Shown here one piece after another: positions 26,459-35,853 of a stretch of DNA of 64,000 nucleotides. The stretch is taken from positions 124,001 to 188,000 of the forward strand of contig JACKEL010000003.1 in NCBI GenBank assembly GCA_020632975.1, read 5' to 3'. The notes beneath the pieces are model-generated. The model did not search any database. It was not told the DNA's origin and was given only the letters and a program-made list of their open reading frames with translations. The stretch comes from Myxococcales bacterium (GTDB lineage Bacteria > Myxococcota_C > UBA6777). The position numbers were made by a program, and so were the translations under genes. The first letter of the stretch is position 1; the number at the start of each line of letters is the position of its first letter.

Positions 26459-27424
26459 TCACATCAAGATGCCGCGATGATCGACGGTTCGAGGGGGAGG
26501 AAGATCCTCATCGCCCAGTCTTTGGCGCAAGTTGATCTCGATGGTGGTGGACAAAGCGGAGAGGGGAAGTCCATTCCAAAACATCGTGAAGGGATCTTCG
26601 AGGACGCGGCCAGCTTCTGAGATCATCGTAAAAGCGATGCAAACAAGGAGGTTTGCGGGGACGACCCAAGCGTGTATCTCCTGAACGAGCGGAAAAGGCA
26701 GCAAAAAACCGAATGCGAGGATCAGACGCTCGGCGATAAAACCGTATCCACGGGGGAGTGGTGTCTTTTTGATGCGCTCACATCCACCTTGGATATCGAG
26801 GAACGAAGCCAGCGTTTTGTCGAGAGACTGGAGGCGAAACTCGTTGATGAGGCCCTCGTTTGCGAGCTGTGTGAGCGCTGTCTGTTGAAGAGAGAGCAAG
26901 GCATGGGTGAGGTTGTCTTGTTGGGTGAGGTCCATCTTGGGGACCCCTTCACAAAGATCCGTGGTGTAATGTTTGGGATCTTTGACGAAGCGTTGGATCT
27001 CTTCGTCTGCAAAGGGATCTTGTTGGCGCAACAAGCTGCGAAGGCTGTGGACGTAGATCACATGCCGCTCGATCAGCATCCGACGTAGTTGTTCGATACG
27101 CTTGGTTTGTTCGGGGGTTGCGTCGTTGGGAGGCGTAAGATAGGCCAAGACTTGGTTACAGAAGTGACGCGAACTGTTGATCATGCGCCCCCAGAGCTTG
27201 CGTCCTTCCCACCAGCGAGCGTAGGCCGAGTTTGTGCGAAAGCTGACGAAGATCCCGATGGCGCCGCCAACGATGGCGAGTGGAGGAAGTGGGATCTTGA
27301 TGTGTTTGAGCCAACCAAGTTTGTAGACCATCAGCGCAAGTGTCGCGCTGAGCAGGAAAAAACTGGCGGCACGCCATTGCCAGAGAAGAAGGCGAAAGAC
27401 GGAGCCTTGATTTGATACCATCAT
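26459..27424 (-). CDS. Bestrophin-family (UPF0187) ion channel
   Basis: The 321-aa membrane protein matches bacterial bestrophins, pentameric anion or cation channels of the inner membrane. Characteristic segments are IVGGAIGIFVSFRTNSAYARWWEGRKLWGRMINSSR near the N-terminus, PLPRGYGFIAERLILAFGFLLPFPLV, and the C-terminal MISEAGRVLEDPF with a trailing DLPPPRTVDHRG-type tail. Several hydrophobic helices are visible. Two adjacent ATGs (27424, 27421) are possible starts, with AAAGGA upstream. It converges with the beta-helix protein gene across 71 bp and lies 46 bp downstream of the response-regulator gene on the same strand. Confidence 0.9.
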   Translation of the reverse strand: MMVSNQGSVFRLLLWQWRAASFFLLSATLALMVYKLGWLKHIKIPLPPLAIVGGAIGIFVSFRTNSAYARWWEGRKLWGRMINSSRHFCNQVLAYLTPPNDATPEQTKRIEQLRRMLIERHVIYVHSLRSLLRQQDPFADEEIQRFVKDPKHYTTDLCEGVPKMDLTQQDNLTHALLSLQQTALTQLANEGLINEFRLQSLDKTLASFLDIQGGCERIKKTPLPRGYGFIAERLILAFGFLLPFPLVQEIHAWVVPANLLVCIAFTMISEAGRVLEDPFTMFWNGLPLSALSTTIEINLRQRLGDEDLPPPRTVDHRGILM

Positions 27425-27470
27425 GGTGTGTGCGGTCCTTTGGTTGTTTTGTGTGTGGGGGGGGGAGGTA

Positions 27471-28811
27471 CTAGTTGCGGAAGTCGCCGGGCTGGAGGTC
27501 GTGTCTTTTCATCATGTCGTAGATGGCTTTGCGCGAGATGCCAGCGATCTCAGAGGTGCGGTTGATGTTTCCGTGGGTGATGCGCAACAAATAAGTGATA
27601 TATCGCCGTTCAAAGCTGGACTTTGCGCGCTCGTAGGAGAGGGGCATCTCGTTGATGGGAGCCTCTTCAGGGAGCGTGATGTGGTGTGCGTCGATCCAGT
27701 TTTGCTCGGTGGCAAGGAGGGCTTCGTGGATGCGGTTCTTGAGTTCGCGGACGTTGCCTGGCCAAGCGTAGGATAAGAGTTTTTCTTGGGCTTGGGGGGT
27801 AAAGTCGATGACATCAAGGGTTTCTTCGCGCGCGAGTTCATCAAGGAGATGGCGGGCAAGAGGGACGATATCGCTGGGGCGCTCGCGTAGGGGTGGGATC
27901 TCGACGGAGATCACAGCGAGTCGATAGTAGAGGTCTTCGCGGAAGTTGCCTTCTTTGACGAGTTTTTGCAGGTCGCGGTGGGTCGCAGCGATCAAGCGAA
28001 AGTCCACAGGATAGGCTTTTTTGGAGCCTAGGGGTTGGACTTTGCGTTCTTCGAGGAGGCGCAGCAGTTTGGCTTGAGAGGTGAGGGAGAGATCGCCGAT
28101 CTCATCCATGAAGAGGGTGCCGCCATCTGCGAGCCTAGCATAACCTTCATGATCGCGGATCGCGTCGGTAAATGCGCCTTTTTGGTAGCCAAAAAACTCT
28201 GCTTCAAAAAGTGTTTCAGGGATCGCGGAGACGTTGACGCCGACAAATCGGCCTTGTTCGCTGCGTTGTGAGCAATCGTGCAGCATGTTGGAGAGGACTT
28301 CTTTTCCTGTACCGCTTTCGCCCGTGAGGAGGATGCTGGCCTTGCTGCGCGCGATGCGAGAGAGCTTGCGTAAGATCTCTTGCATCTGTGGGCTTCGTGC
28401 GATGATCTTGTGTCCTAGGCGATTGAAAAGCACCTCTTCTTCGAGGGTTTGCTTTTCGATGTAGGCACTGACTTTGCGGAGAAGTTCATCGCGGGTGACG
28501 GGCTTGAGGACATAATCAGCGACGCCAGCTTTGAGCGCTTGGACAGCCACATCAAAGTTGCCAAATGCGGTCATCAAAAGAAAAGGGCAGTGGAGGCCGA
28601 TCTTTCGGGCGCTAAGATAGGTTTGGAATCCATTTTGTGCGGGCAAGATGTAGTCGCACAAGACGAGGGCGTAGCGTTCGTTGTCTTTTTGGAGGGTTTC
28701 GAGAAAGTCCTCACCATTCGAGAAAGAGGCGACTTGGTATCCTTCGATCTGGAGAAAGTTGGTGAAGAGGAGGTTCAGATCCTGGTCGTCTTCGATCAAA
28801 GCGATGAGCAT
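27471..28811 (-). CDS. NtrC-type sigma-54-dependent response regulator
   Basis: The 446-aa protein has a receiver domain (acidic EDD near the N-terminus, phosphoacceptor in LVLCDYILP, LLMTAFG, LKPVTR), an AAA+ activator domain (Walker A LLTGESGTGKE, Walker B GTLFMDEIGDL, arginine-finger region FREDLYYRL, SYAWPGNVRELKN) and a Fis-type HTH (ITHGNINRTSEIAGISRKAIYDMMKRHDL). The sigma-54 contact loop reads GAFTDA rather than GAFTGA. No kinase gene is adjacent; an orphan PAS histidine kinase lies ~28 kb away. Bestrophin follows on the same strand, but co-transcription is only inferred. Confidence 0.93.
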   Translation of the reverse strand: MLIALIEDDQDLNLLFTNFLQIEGYQVASFSNGEDFLETLQKDNERYALVLCDYILPAQNGFQTYLSARKIGLHCPFLLMTAFGNFDVAVQALKAGVADYVLKPVTRDELLRKVSAYIEKQTLEEEVLFNRLGHKIIARSPQMQEILRKLSRIARSKASILLTGESGTGKEVLSNMLHDCSQRSEQGRFVGVNVSAIPETLFEAEFFGYQKGAFTDAIRDHEGYARLADGGTLFMDEIGDLSLTSQAKLLRLLEERKVQPLGSKKAYPVDFRLIAATHRDLQKLVKEGNFREDLYYRLAVISVEIPPLRERPSDIVPLARHLLDELAREETLDVIDFTPQAQEKLLSYAWPGNVRELKNRIHEALLATEQNWIDAHHITLPEEAPINEMPLSYERAKSSFERRYITYLLRITHGNINRTSEIAGISRKAIYDMMKRHDLQPGDFRN

Positions 28812-29043
28812 AGCCCTCTCCCATCGTGTGCTTCGGAAAGTCGAGTGCGCATTCTTCGGCCTTGCGTTATCGCGGGTTGTACGGGTCCTATGGACAAGGA
28901 GTGTCCCTCATACACGCGCTAATGTCTTCTATGTTCCATCCGTTGAAGTTTTCTGCTGCAGTGTAGAGAAGATATTGTGCTGAGTGCAAGAGGCTGTGAA
29001 AAAGAGGTGTTTTTTGTGGTGGGAAGGCGCGGAGCGATAAGGA

Positions 29044-30816
29044 CTATGGGGTGGATGGACAGGAGAGGATCGTTCCGTTGATACTGACTCTTGCGCACTG
29101 TCGGTTGCTTCCCACAGTAAAGCACTGATAACCAGCGGGGCATGTGCTGCTACTGCAATCTTGGCCGCAGAAAGAGCCGAGGCCGTTGGGATAGGTGAGG
29201 CAGAGATCGCTGCTGGTTCCGCACTCTACAGCGTCAGTGCAAGTATCACAGAGGTTCTTTCCGCCGGGGACAAGGCAGGACCCGATGGCAGGCACGCAGA
29301 CTTGTTTGGGTTGGGTACAGGTGATGCCTTTGCATTTGTTGCGACAAGTTCCGATGCGCGGCAAACAGAAGGGTATGTTGTTTTGCACGCAGACGTTTTG
29401 TGTCGTGTCACACGTAAAGCCAGTGGCACAGGCTCCACCAATACAACTTCCCCCCGTGAGATTGATGCGGACACATTCGAAGTTTTTGTTGTCGAGGCAT
29501 GAGCCTGAGTCGCATCGTTCCAAGCAGAATCGGTCGTCTGGGGTGCTGCCGAGTCCACCAAGGCAGGTGGCATTGGGATTGGCGCAACCGCCGATGGCAT
29601 CGCAAGCAACGCAGGGTGGATCATCGACGGGTGGTGGTTCACAAACACCGCTGATGCTGTTGCACGAGTAAACAGGGGGACAAGTGACTTCGTTGGGGCA
29701 TTTTTTCTTACGGCATCTTCCGACTTCGCAGACCTCGTCGTCTGCGCACTTGAGGCGTTCGCAAGGGATGGGAGGATCACATCGTCCATTGTTGCATTGA
29801 TATCCAGTTGCACAAGGTCGTCCAGGGCCGCAGGGATCGCGTTCTTCTACGCAAGTGTAGCTTTTTTCTCCTGTTTCGTAGCACTCTTCTCCAGGCCCGC
29901 AGCGTGCGCGATTGGGATCGCAGGGAAGGCTACAGACTTTCTTACCTTTCCAATCGACGCAGAGTAGGTCTTTTTCGCAAGGTGCAGCATCACAGAGATC
30001 GCCAGGTTGTTTACCATTGTTGCGATCAACACAGGCGCCTTCGTTCTCTTGGATTTGTTGACAAACTTTTGTGCCGTCGCACTGGGGTTGGTAGGTGAGG
30101 CACTTTTTGCGACAAACGCTGTCCGTTCCGCCAGTTTCTTTATGGCAAACCAACTCATCTGGGCATTGTTTTTGTTGGTTGTCGCAGGCTTCGCCTTCTT
30201 TGGGGCGTGTATCTGGATTGCAGATCTGGGCCAAACAAAGCGGCTTTTGTGGGTCTTTGCAATCGTCGTTGTTTTCGCAGCCATCGGTGGGTTTGCAGCT
30301 TCCGCGGAGGCACTTGGGGTTGTTTGTGTCCGTACAGTCGGCATCTGCAAGGCAGTCTGTGTTGGGGGGAAAGCAGCGATTGTTTTTGCAGGAGGGTTTG
30401 GTTGTGTCCGTACAGTCGGCGTCTTGTTCACACTCGACAGCGCATTTGTTTTGTCGGCATTTGGGTTTTGCGGGGTCTGCGCAGTCAGCGTCTTGCTCGC
30501 ACTCTGGTTTGATTTCGCATCGAGAGAGTTTGCAACGCTCGTTGGTTTCGCAGTCGCTATCTACTTGGCAAGTGTTGTCTTTGCAGCGTTTTTGGGAGGC
30601 ATTGCAACGCCATCCTTTGCGGCAGTCGTTGTTTGTTGTGCAGACGATATCAACGCATGTACTGGTGGTTGTATCGCAGCGTTGGGCGATATTGGTACAA
30701 TCACCATCCCCAGCACAAGTCGCTTCTGACTCTTTGGTTTCACAAGCAAAATAAAAGAGTAGCAGCGCAAGGGTAGCAAGACGCCACCATGTCGGCATAA
30801 ATGCGCGCTTTTTCAT
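29044..30816 (-). CDS. Cys-rich secreted lipoprotein with Dickkopf/EGF-like repeats
   Basis: This ~590-aa protein starts at ATG 30816, preceded by GGGAGG with 6-nt spacing; the open frame reaches 30888. A signal (WWRLATLALLLFYFAC) ends in a lipobox-like FAC. The mature chain is built of many short disulfide modules such as CAGDGDCTNIAQRC, CTTNNDCRKGWRC, CEQDADCTDTTKPSC and CRNKCKGITC, resembling Dickkopf N-terminal or EGF-like repeats common in myxobacterial-type genomes. I cannot name a function; surface adhesion or a protease-resistant scaffold is plausible. A second Cys-rich protein of related style is encoded just upstream on the same strand. Confidence 0.8.
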   Translation of the reverse strand: MKKRAFMPTWWRLATLALLLFYFACETKESEATCAGDGDCTNIAQRCDTTTSTCVDIVCTTNNDCRKGWRCNASQKRCKDNTCQVDSDCETNERCKLSRCEIKPECEQDADCADPAKPKCRQNKCAVECEQDADCTDTTKPSCKNNRCFPPNTDCLADADCTDTNNPKCLRGSCKPTDGCENNDDCKDPQKPLCLAQICNPDTRPKEGEACDNQQKQCPDELVCHKETGGTDSVCRKKCLTYQPQCDGTKVCQQIQENEGACVDRNNGKQPGDLCDAAPCEKDLLCVDWKGKKVCSLPCDPNRARCGPGEECYETGEKSYTCVEERDPCGPGRPCATGYQCNNGRCDPPIPCERLKCADDEVCEVGRCRKKKCPNEVTCPPVYSCNSISGVCEPPPVDDPPCVACDAIGGCANPNATCLGGLGSTPDDRFCLERCDSGSCLDNKNFECVRINLTGGSCIGGACATGFTCDTTQNVCVQNNIPFCLPRIGTCRNKCKGITCTQPKQVCVPAIGSCLVPGGKNLCDTCTDAVECGTSSDLCLTYPNGLGSFCGQDCSSSTCPAGYQCFTVGSNRQCARVSINGTILSCPSTP

Positions 30817-31011
30817 CAAATACCTCCCAAAATCGATACGTATGACTTCCCAGTTGAACTTCCCTCCAAAGTGCGCGCGCAAGATCAAGAAGGCAACGCA
30901 CGCTTCTCTTTGTTTGTACGATGATAGAGCGATTCGATCAAGGAAGTGAAGCTTTTGAGAGGAAGGTATCGAAGGTGTATCGGAGGCTTGTAGGGGGAAG
31001 GGGGGAGAGGC

Positions 31012-31869
31012 TTAGGGGCAGTTGATACCGTCGTCGATCATGCCGTTGCAATCGTTGTCTTTGCTGTCGCAGATCTCTGTGCTGGGGATGACTTGGTCTG
31101 CACAGATTTGTTTTGCGTCTTTGCAAGCGGTGAGTCCGGCTTTGCACTCGCCGCGGCCAAGTGTTCCCGAGTCACCTTCGTAGCAGGGGACGGGCTCGAT
31201 GTTGTCCACGATGCCATCGCAGTTGGTATCTTTACCGTTACAAACTTCGACTGCATTGGGGTTACGAGCGGGGTCGTTGTCATCGCAATCACGGTCGTTG
31301 GTAAAGCCATCTTTGTCAGCATCTTGGAGCGTACGGCAGGTTCCAGCTTGGCAGAACTGGCCGCTGGTGCAGTCGGGGTTACAACGTTTTTGGCAGACAC
31401 CGTCTTTGCACTCTTCGCCGCTTGCGCACTCAGGAGCACAGATGCGTGCACAGAGACCGTTGTCGCAGATGTATCCGAGTTGGGGGCAAGGAGGGTTGCA
31501 CTCTACGCGGAGAACGCAGCTTCCACGGAAGCAGGTGTAACCTTGGGGACAAGCAGACTTGCAACCTTCGATCGAAACGCAGCGACCGAGTGTTTCGTCA
31601 CAGACGTAACCAGGTTCACAAGGGGTTGCGCAAGCGATGTTGTTGCTGTCGGGGAAACGATCCACGCACTTGCCATCGACGCATTTTTGATCGGCTGAGC
31701 AGTCGGGTGAGCAGATCGCTGCGGTGAGTTGGCAACCTGTGGAGGTGAGAGTGTAGCCAGGGCCACAGTTTTGGACGGGTGGGTCTGTGATGATAGCACA
31801 GTTGAATGCCCAAAAGCCCATGGTGAGCAGAGAGAAGCGAAGCAAAATACCGCGAAACGCAATCTTCAT
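31012..31869 (-). CDS. Cys-rich secreted protein with MopE-like metal-binding motifs
   Basis: The 285-aa protein starts with a signal (LRFSLLTMGFWAFNCA) containing a possible lipobox Cys. It has a chain of Cys modules (CSPDCSADQKCVDGKC, CGPGYTLTSTGC, CNPDCTSGQFC) followed by two MopE-like motifs: DGFTNDRDCDDNDPARNPNAVEVCNGKDTNCDGIVD and CDSKDNDCNGMIDDG. The last type is predicted to bind Cu or Ca and is frequent in secreted proteins of Myxococcota. It lies upstream of, and parallel to, the larger Cys-rich protein; the ~195-bp gap leaves room for a separate promoter. Confidence 0.8.
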   Translation of the reverse strand: MKIAFRGILLRFSLLTMGFWAFNCAIITDPPVQNCGPGYTLTSTGCQLTAAICSPDCSADQKCVDGKCVDRFPDSNNIACATPCEPGYVCDETLGRCVSIEGCKSACPQGYTCFRGSCVLRVECNPPCPQLGYICDNGLCARICAPECASGEECKDGVCQKRCNPDCTSGQFCQAGTCRTLQDADKDGFTNDRDCDDNDPARNPNAVEVCNGKDTNCDGIVDNIEPVPCYEGDSGTLGRGECKAGLTACKDAKQICADQVIPSTEICDSKDNDCNGMIDDGINCP

Positions 31870-32125
31870 GGCGCGATCCTAAAATGTTCCTTTGCGCAAC
31901 AGGCGCAACAATCAAAAAAGTTCTTCCCAAATCGTCATTCATACAAGGCGGCCAAGTAAGGTAGAAAAGGCCATCAATCCAAGTCTGAAAAGAGCGACAA
32001 ATTTATCGGGGAGAGAGAAATTTCTTTTTCTATGGCCCAAAGGGATTCAATGCTTTTGCAGAAGCGCGGTGATTTGTCAAGTCCTTTTCAGAGAAGGTGG
32101 CGGGGGATGGGGTGTGGTTTTTCGC

Positions 32126-32803
32126 TTATTGTTCGAGCTGTGGGGTGTAAAGCCACAGTCCGAGGACAAAAAAGAGAAGATCGAAGATCAGAAACCCGCG
32201 AACCCAAAAGGATGTTTGTGGGAGTCCTGCGACGCCGAGGAGTTCGGCGGTTGCGCGTGCACCGCTGATCAGGATGGGCAAGACCAAAGGTAGAAAGAGC
32301 AAAGGCAACAGGGCTTCGCGGAAACGCGAATGGAGAAGCAAGGTGGCCATCAAAGTACCAATGATCGAAAAGCCCCACAAACCAAGGAAAAGGACAGGCA
32401 AAAAATCGGGCCAAAGCATCGTGATATCGGCTTGAAACATAAACGCAGCCAAGGGCACAGACCACAATGCACAACTCAACATGAAGAGAAAAAGCGAAAG
32501 ATGTTTTGAGACAAAGATCGCTTCGTAGGCGACGGGGGCCATACGCAGGCCATTGAGTGCGCCATCTTCTTGTTCAGCGGAGTAGATGCGTCCCATCCCA
32601 AGGGTGCCAGCAAAGGCAAGTGTTGCCCAAAGGAGTCCGCTCACGACTTGGCGCTGGACGCTCGGACTGGCTTGGAGCGAGAGGCCAAAGACGGTGAGGG
32701 ATAAAAAGGTAAAGAAAAACATGGTGGTAACCATCTCGCGGCTGCGCCATTCGAGACGTAAGTCTTTTTTAAAGAGGGCCCACACTTGTTTGGCAAAGGA
32801 CAT
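32126..32803 (-). CDS. ccmB: Heme exporter protein B (CcmB-like)
   Basis: The 225-aa protein has six predicted membrane helices and the CcmB pattern: KDLRLEWRSREMV, then LLWATLAFAGTLGMGRIYSAEQEDGALNGLRMAPV, and PLVLPILISGARAT. In cytochrome c maturation system I, CcmB is the membrane subunit paired with the ATPase CcmA. Neither CcmA nor CcmC is next to it here, so an ABC-2-type permease of related fold is an alternative. ATG 32803 follows AGGAG with 7-nt spacing. Confidence 0.85.
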   Translation of the reverse strand: MSFAKQVWALFKKDLRLEWRSREMVTTMFFFTFLSLTVFGLSLQASPSVQRQVVSGLLWATLAFAGTLGMGRIYSAEQEDGALNGLRMAPVAYEAIFVSKHLSLFLFMLSCALWSVPLAAFMFQADITMLWPDFLPVLFLGLWGFSIIGTLMATLLLHSRFREALLPLLFLPLVLPILISGARATAELLGVAGLPQTSFWVRGFLIFDLLFFVLGLWLYTPQLEQ

Positions 32804-33153
32804 CAAAGAACTCCTTTTGGTTGTATCAAGCCGGGGGCATCGTTATGTTCTTTGTGTTGCGCTGTCAATACACCAACGGACGGTCGTATGGGGAGGGTGC
32901 TTTTACAAAAAAAGCCTCTTTTCTGAAGGCGCGATCTATGATAACCATGCAGCACCAAGCAGGGACATCCTTGTCTTTGGGCAGGGTCCTCTTCGGCTTG
33001 GGAGATGGACTTCGGGACGTTTTACTTTCGTTCTTTGAACTTAGAACACGCACTTTTTTCGTTATGTTGCACGCGTATCCTTCGATTCTGTTGTGTTGCT
33101 TTATAGGCTGATGGGACCGTCAAAGGCCCCCAAACCACAAGAAGTTTTGAAAT
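32804..33153. other. 350-bp divergent gap without a gene
   Basis: This region separates the divergent ccmB and TPR-protein genes. Open frames here lack ribosome sites and sensible composition. It must carry both promoters; a TTATAG-like -10 near 33101 could serve the TPR gene. No repeat or RNA structure stands out. Confidence 0.45.
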
Positions 33154-35268
33154 ATGAAGTCAAAATCCACAGAGATCGTGAGCTTGGAGCAGCTTCTCGC
33201 GGATGCCGCGCAAGAGGCCGCACAACACCTAATCGTCGCTGCACAGCCTATTGCAGATGCCCAAAGCTTGATCGAGCGGCGAGAACACTACTCTGAACGT
33301 TCTTGGATGTCGGAGTCGCAAGAAGACGACCTTCTTCCGCCTCCTACCGCACAAGATCGCGCAATCTTCTCGGAAGATGCTCTTTCTGACGAAGATCTTG
33401 AAAAGCGCGACTTGGTGTCTTTGCTTCATCGCATCGAAGAACAAGGGCCACTTTCTGGTGAGCTGGATGCTATTCCCCTCGATACTCGCCAACGCAGCGA
33501 TCTTTTCTCTTTGGGTGATACCCCGACGGCTTCGTCCGCAAGTCGTAAGGCCAAAAGTGAAGATGATCTCGCATTTGATGACTTCAAGCATCTCCACGCT
33601 TCCGCTGTTGCGGCTCGACCCAACGGACGTTCCAAAGAAACCCAACCCGATGTCCAGATCGTTCCTCTTCAAGATGCAAGTGGGTTGGTTTCTCATGGAC
33701 TCGACGGCGCAGACTCACTTGTCTTGCAAGAGCCGCTAGGTGGCTCATCTTTGCCCATTGATGAGCCCGATGATTTCTCTCCCGAAACACGACATAGCCA
33801 CGGTAGTTTCGCCTCTTTGGGAGCCGTTGATATCCATCAACTCCTCGAAGCAGACACCTCTCACGCACTTGATGAGCTTCTGCGTTCGGAATTACTTGAC
33901 GACGAAGATGCGCAAGGCTCCCCTTTTGCGGACTCTTCGTCCTCTTCGCCATTTTCCGAAACGCCCCTAAGTTCGCCCTTTGCTGCAATGAACGCTGCTG
34001 AACCAGCACCTGTACGCAAAGAGCCCGAACCTGCGCCCATCTTTGCCATCGCAGCCCCCAAGATCGCAGCCCCCAAACACGCTGAGACGATCACAGAAGC
34101 CAAAAGCGAACCCGAACTGCCTTCGATCTCTCTTGAAGGTGAGATGTTTGCGGCGCCCAAGGTTGAACGTATCCCTGTGATCTCAGAACCCCTTCCTGTG
34201 ATCCCCGAAGTTCCGACACTTGCACGCCCAAAAGAGCGCAAAGAACCAATCTCGCCTTCACAACCTGACCTTGGGATGTTGGAGCCCGGATCGATCGGTC
34301 TTTACGCAGAAAGCGCTGCGATCCCTTCCAAGGCAGCCAACAAACTTAGCTTGAGCGATGACTTCTTTATCGAAGATTACCGCCCACCCAGTACCTTTAT
34401 GCGTACTCTGCGATGGGTTGGCTCGGGGATCTTGTTGATGGCTGCGACCTTTGGGACATTGTTCTTCCTGTTCCCACCACTCACCACCCCCTCCGTGAAA
34501 ACACCTACCAAACAAAGACCCGTGGAGCCTCGTGTCCTTACTAGACGCACAGAGCCTCCTGCGCAACCGCGTCCTGAACCCGTCAAGCCCGCTGTTGGGA
34601 CGGCTGGAAATCCTGCCCAACCCCCGCTTCGTGGTACTGTCACGCCTTTGCCCGAACGACCGACTCCTGAGCGCCCTGTCGCGGTTCGTCCAGAACCCCG
34701 TGAGCGTCCTGTTGCGGTGCGTCCTGCTGTAGAGCGTCCCGCTGTGGAGCGCCCTGAGCCTCGTGAGCGCCCAGAACCCCGCGAAGTTGATCCCCCAGCG
34801 CGGCCTCGTGTGATCGCACGCCGTGTTCGTCGTGTCGTGGTTCGTCGTGTCGCGGTTCGTCGCGTTCGTCCTCGACCCCGCGTGCGTGTCGCTGCTGCGG
34901 GTGGTTCAGTGGACAAACTTTTGGCACAAGCACAAAAGCTCCAACGTGGTGAGAAGTTTAAGGCTGCCGAAAAAGTCTTGCGAAAAGCTCAGAAAAGTGC
35001 ACCTGGCGATGTTCGCGTGCTCGCAGCTTTGGGCAACATCCTCTACGAACAAAACAAAGGTGCCCAAGCTTTGAATTACTTGGAGCGCGCTTATCGCAAA
35101 AGCCCCCGCGCAACAGGCAGCGGCCTTGTGACGCTTGGCAGCCTTTACTATGAGCGCAACAAAGTGGCACAAGCCCGCAAAGTGTATCAGCTTTATCTCA
35201 AGTACAATCCCCGCGGCAAACACGTCCAAGACGTTCGCAGTATGTTGAAAAACCTCACCCTCAACTAA
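33154..35268 (+). CDS. Single-pass membrane protein with C-terminal TPR domain
   Basis: The 704-aa protein has a long acidic, low-complexity N-terminal half (Asp/Glu/Ser-rich, with SSSSPFSETPLSSPF and EPEPAP-type runs). One membrane helix (WVGSGILLMAATFGTLFFLF) lies near residues 420-440, followed by a Pro/Arg/Val linker (RPVAVRPEPRERPVAVRP and similar) containing an Arg-rich stretch (IARRVRRVVVRRVAVRRVR). TPR repeats at ~590-700 read LAALGNILYEQNKGAQALNYLERAYRKSP and LGSLYYERNKVAQARKVYQLYLKYNP. The long cytoplasmic and envelope linkers resemble motility or envelope assembly adaptors of deltaproteobacteria. Function is not known. Confidence 0.8.
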   Translation: MKSKSTEIVSLEQLLADAAQEAAQHLIVAAQPIADAQSLIERREHYSERSWMSESQEDDLLPPPTAQDRAIFSEDALSDEDLEKRDLVSLLHRIEEQGPLSGELDAIPLDTRQRSDLFSLGDTPTASSASRKAKSEDDLAFDDFKHLHASAVAARPNGRSKETQPDVQIVPLQDASGLVSHGLDGADSLVLQEPLGGSSLPIDEPDDFSPETRHSHGSFASLGAVDIHQLLEADTSHALDELLRSELLDDEDAQGSPFADSSSSSPFSETPLSSPFAAMNAAEPAPVRKEPEPAPIFAIAAPKIAAPKHAETITEAKSEPELPSISLEGEMFAAPKVERIPVISEPLPVIPEVPTLARPKERKEPISPSQPDLGMLEPGSIGLYAESAAIPSKAANKLSLSDDFFIEDYRPPSTFMRTLRWVGSGILLMAATFGTLFFLFPPLTTPSVKTPTKQRPVEPRVLTRRTEPPAQPRPEPVKPAVGTAGNPAQPPLRGTVTPLPERPTPERPVAVRPEPRERPVAVRPAVERPAVERPEPRERPEPREVDPPARPRVIARRVRRVVVRRVAVRRVRPRPRVRVAAAGGSVDKLLAQAQKLQRGEKFKAAEKVLRKAQKSAPGDVRVLAALGNILYEQNKGAQALNYLERAYRKSPRATGSGLVTLGSLYYERNKVAQARKVYQLYLKYNPRGKHVQDVRSMLKNLTLN

Positions 35269-35315
35269 TCCCCCCCAAACAACCTATCTCCCCTTCATCT
35301 CTTTCTTTCCATTCT

Positions 35316-35759
35316 TCAATCGTTCGATTCTTTCGTATCCATCGGCTCTTGCGGATAGTTTTCAAGGTATTCGATGAGAAGCGGGGTCCAAGCTTTGTTT
35401 CCTGCGGGCATGGGGATATCTGCGAGTTCTGACGGGGAAAGCCAACGGTACTGCGATGGCGGGAGCTGGGGCTCTTGTTGGGATTTGTCGATGGCAAGGC
35501 AAAGATGGAGGTGGACGATACGTTCGGGGTAGGTATGCGTGTGGGTATGCCAAGGAGAGGAACAGGCGATGTGCAAGCCCGTTTCTTCGAGGAGTTCGCG
35601 AGATGCGGCCTCTTGGGGCGTTTCGTTGACTTCCATCTTCCCTCCAGGGTATTCCCAAACGCCCCCTGCATGGGCTTCTTTGGGGCGGAAGGTCACGAGC
35701 ACGTGTTGGTTGTGTGGACGAAACACGATCGCGATCGCGATATCCAGTTGGGAAGGCAT
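35316..35759 (-). CDS. NUDIX hydrolase, MutT-like
   Basis: The 147-aa protein carries a complete Nudix box (GGKMEVNETPQEAASRELLE followed by ETGL) and a WEYPGG lead-in, as in MutT-type 8-oxo-dGTP diphosphatases that also match CTP-like substrates. Residues around VLVTFRPKEAHAGG fit the same group. It probably cleans oxidised nucleotides in the cytoplasm; substrate specificity cannot be read. A Ser/Asp tail (KESND) is family-variable. Confidence 0.9.
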   Translation of the reverse strand: MPSQLDIAIAIVFRPHNQHVLVTFRPKEAHAGGVWEYPGGKMEVNETPQEAASRELLEETGLHIACSSPWHTHTHTYPERIVHLHLCLAIDKSQQEPQLPPSQYRWLSPSELADIPMPAGNKAWTPLLIEYLENYPQEPMDTKESND

Positions 35760-35853
35760 GATGAGATCTCCTTAGCGTATGGGGGATGAGGGGAGTGTTG
35801 ACTCTGGCGGATAGACGGGGAGTTGTGCGGGTTGTGTGTGTTGTATGGCTGGA

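Noticed and set aside
29195..29671. Plus-strand open frames opposite the Cys-rich proteins (29195-31727)
   Set aside because: They are antisense to genes with clear lipoprotein signals and regular Cys modules, and lack ribosome sites.
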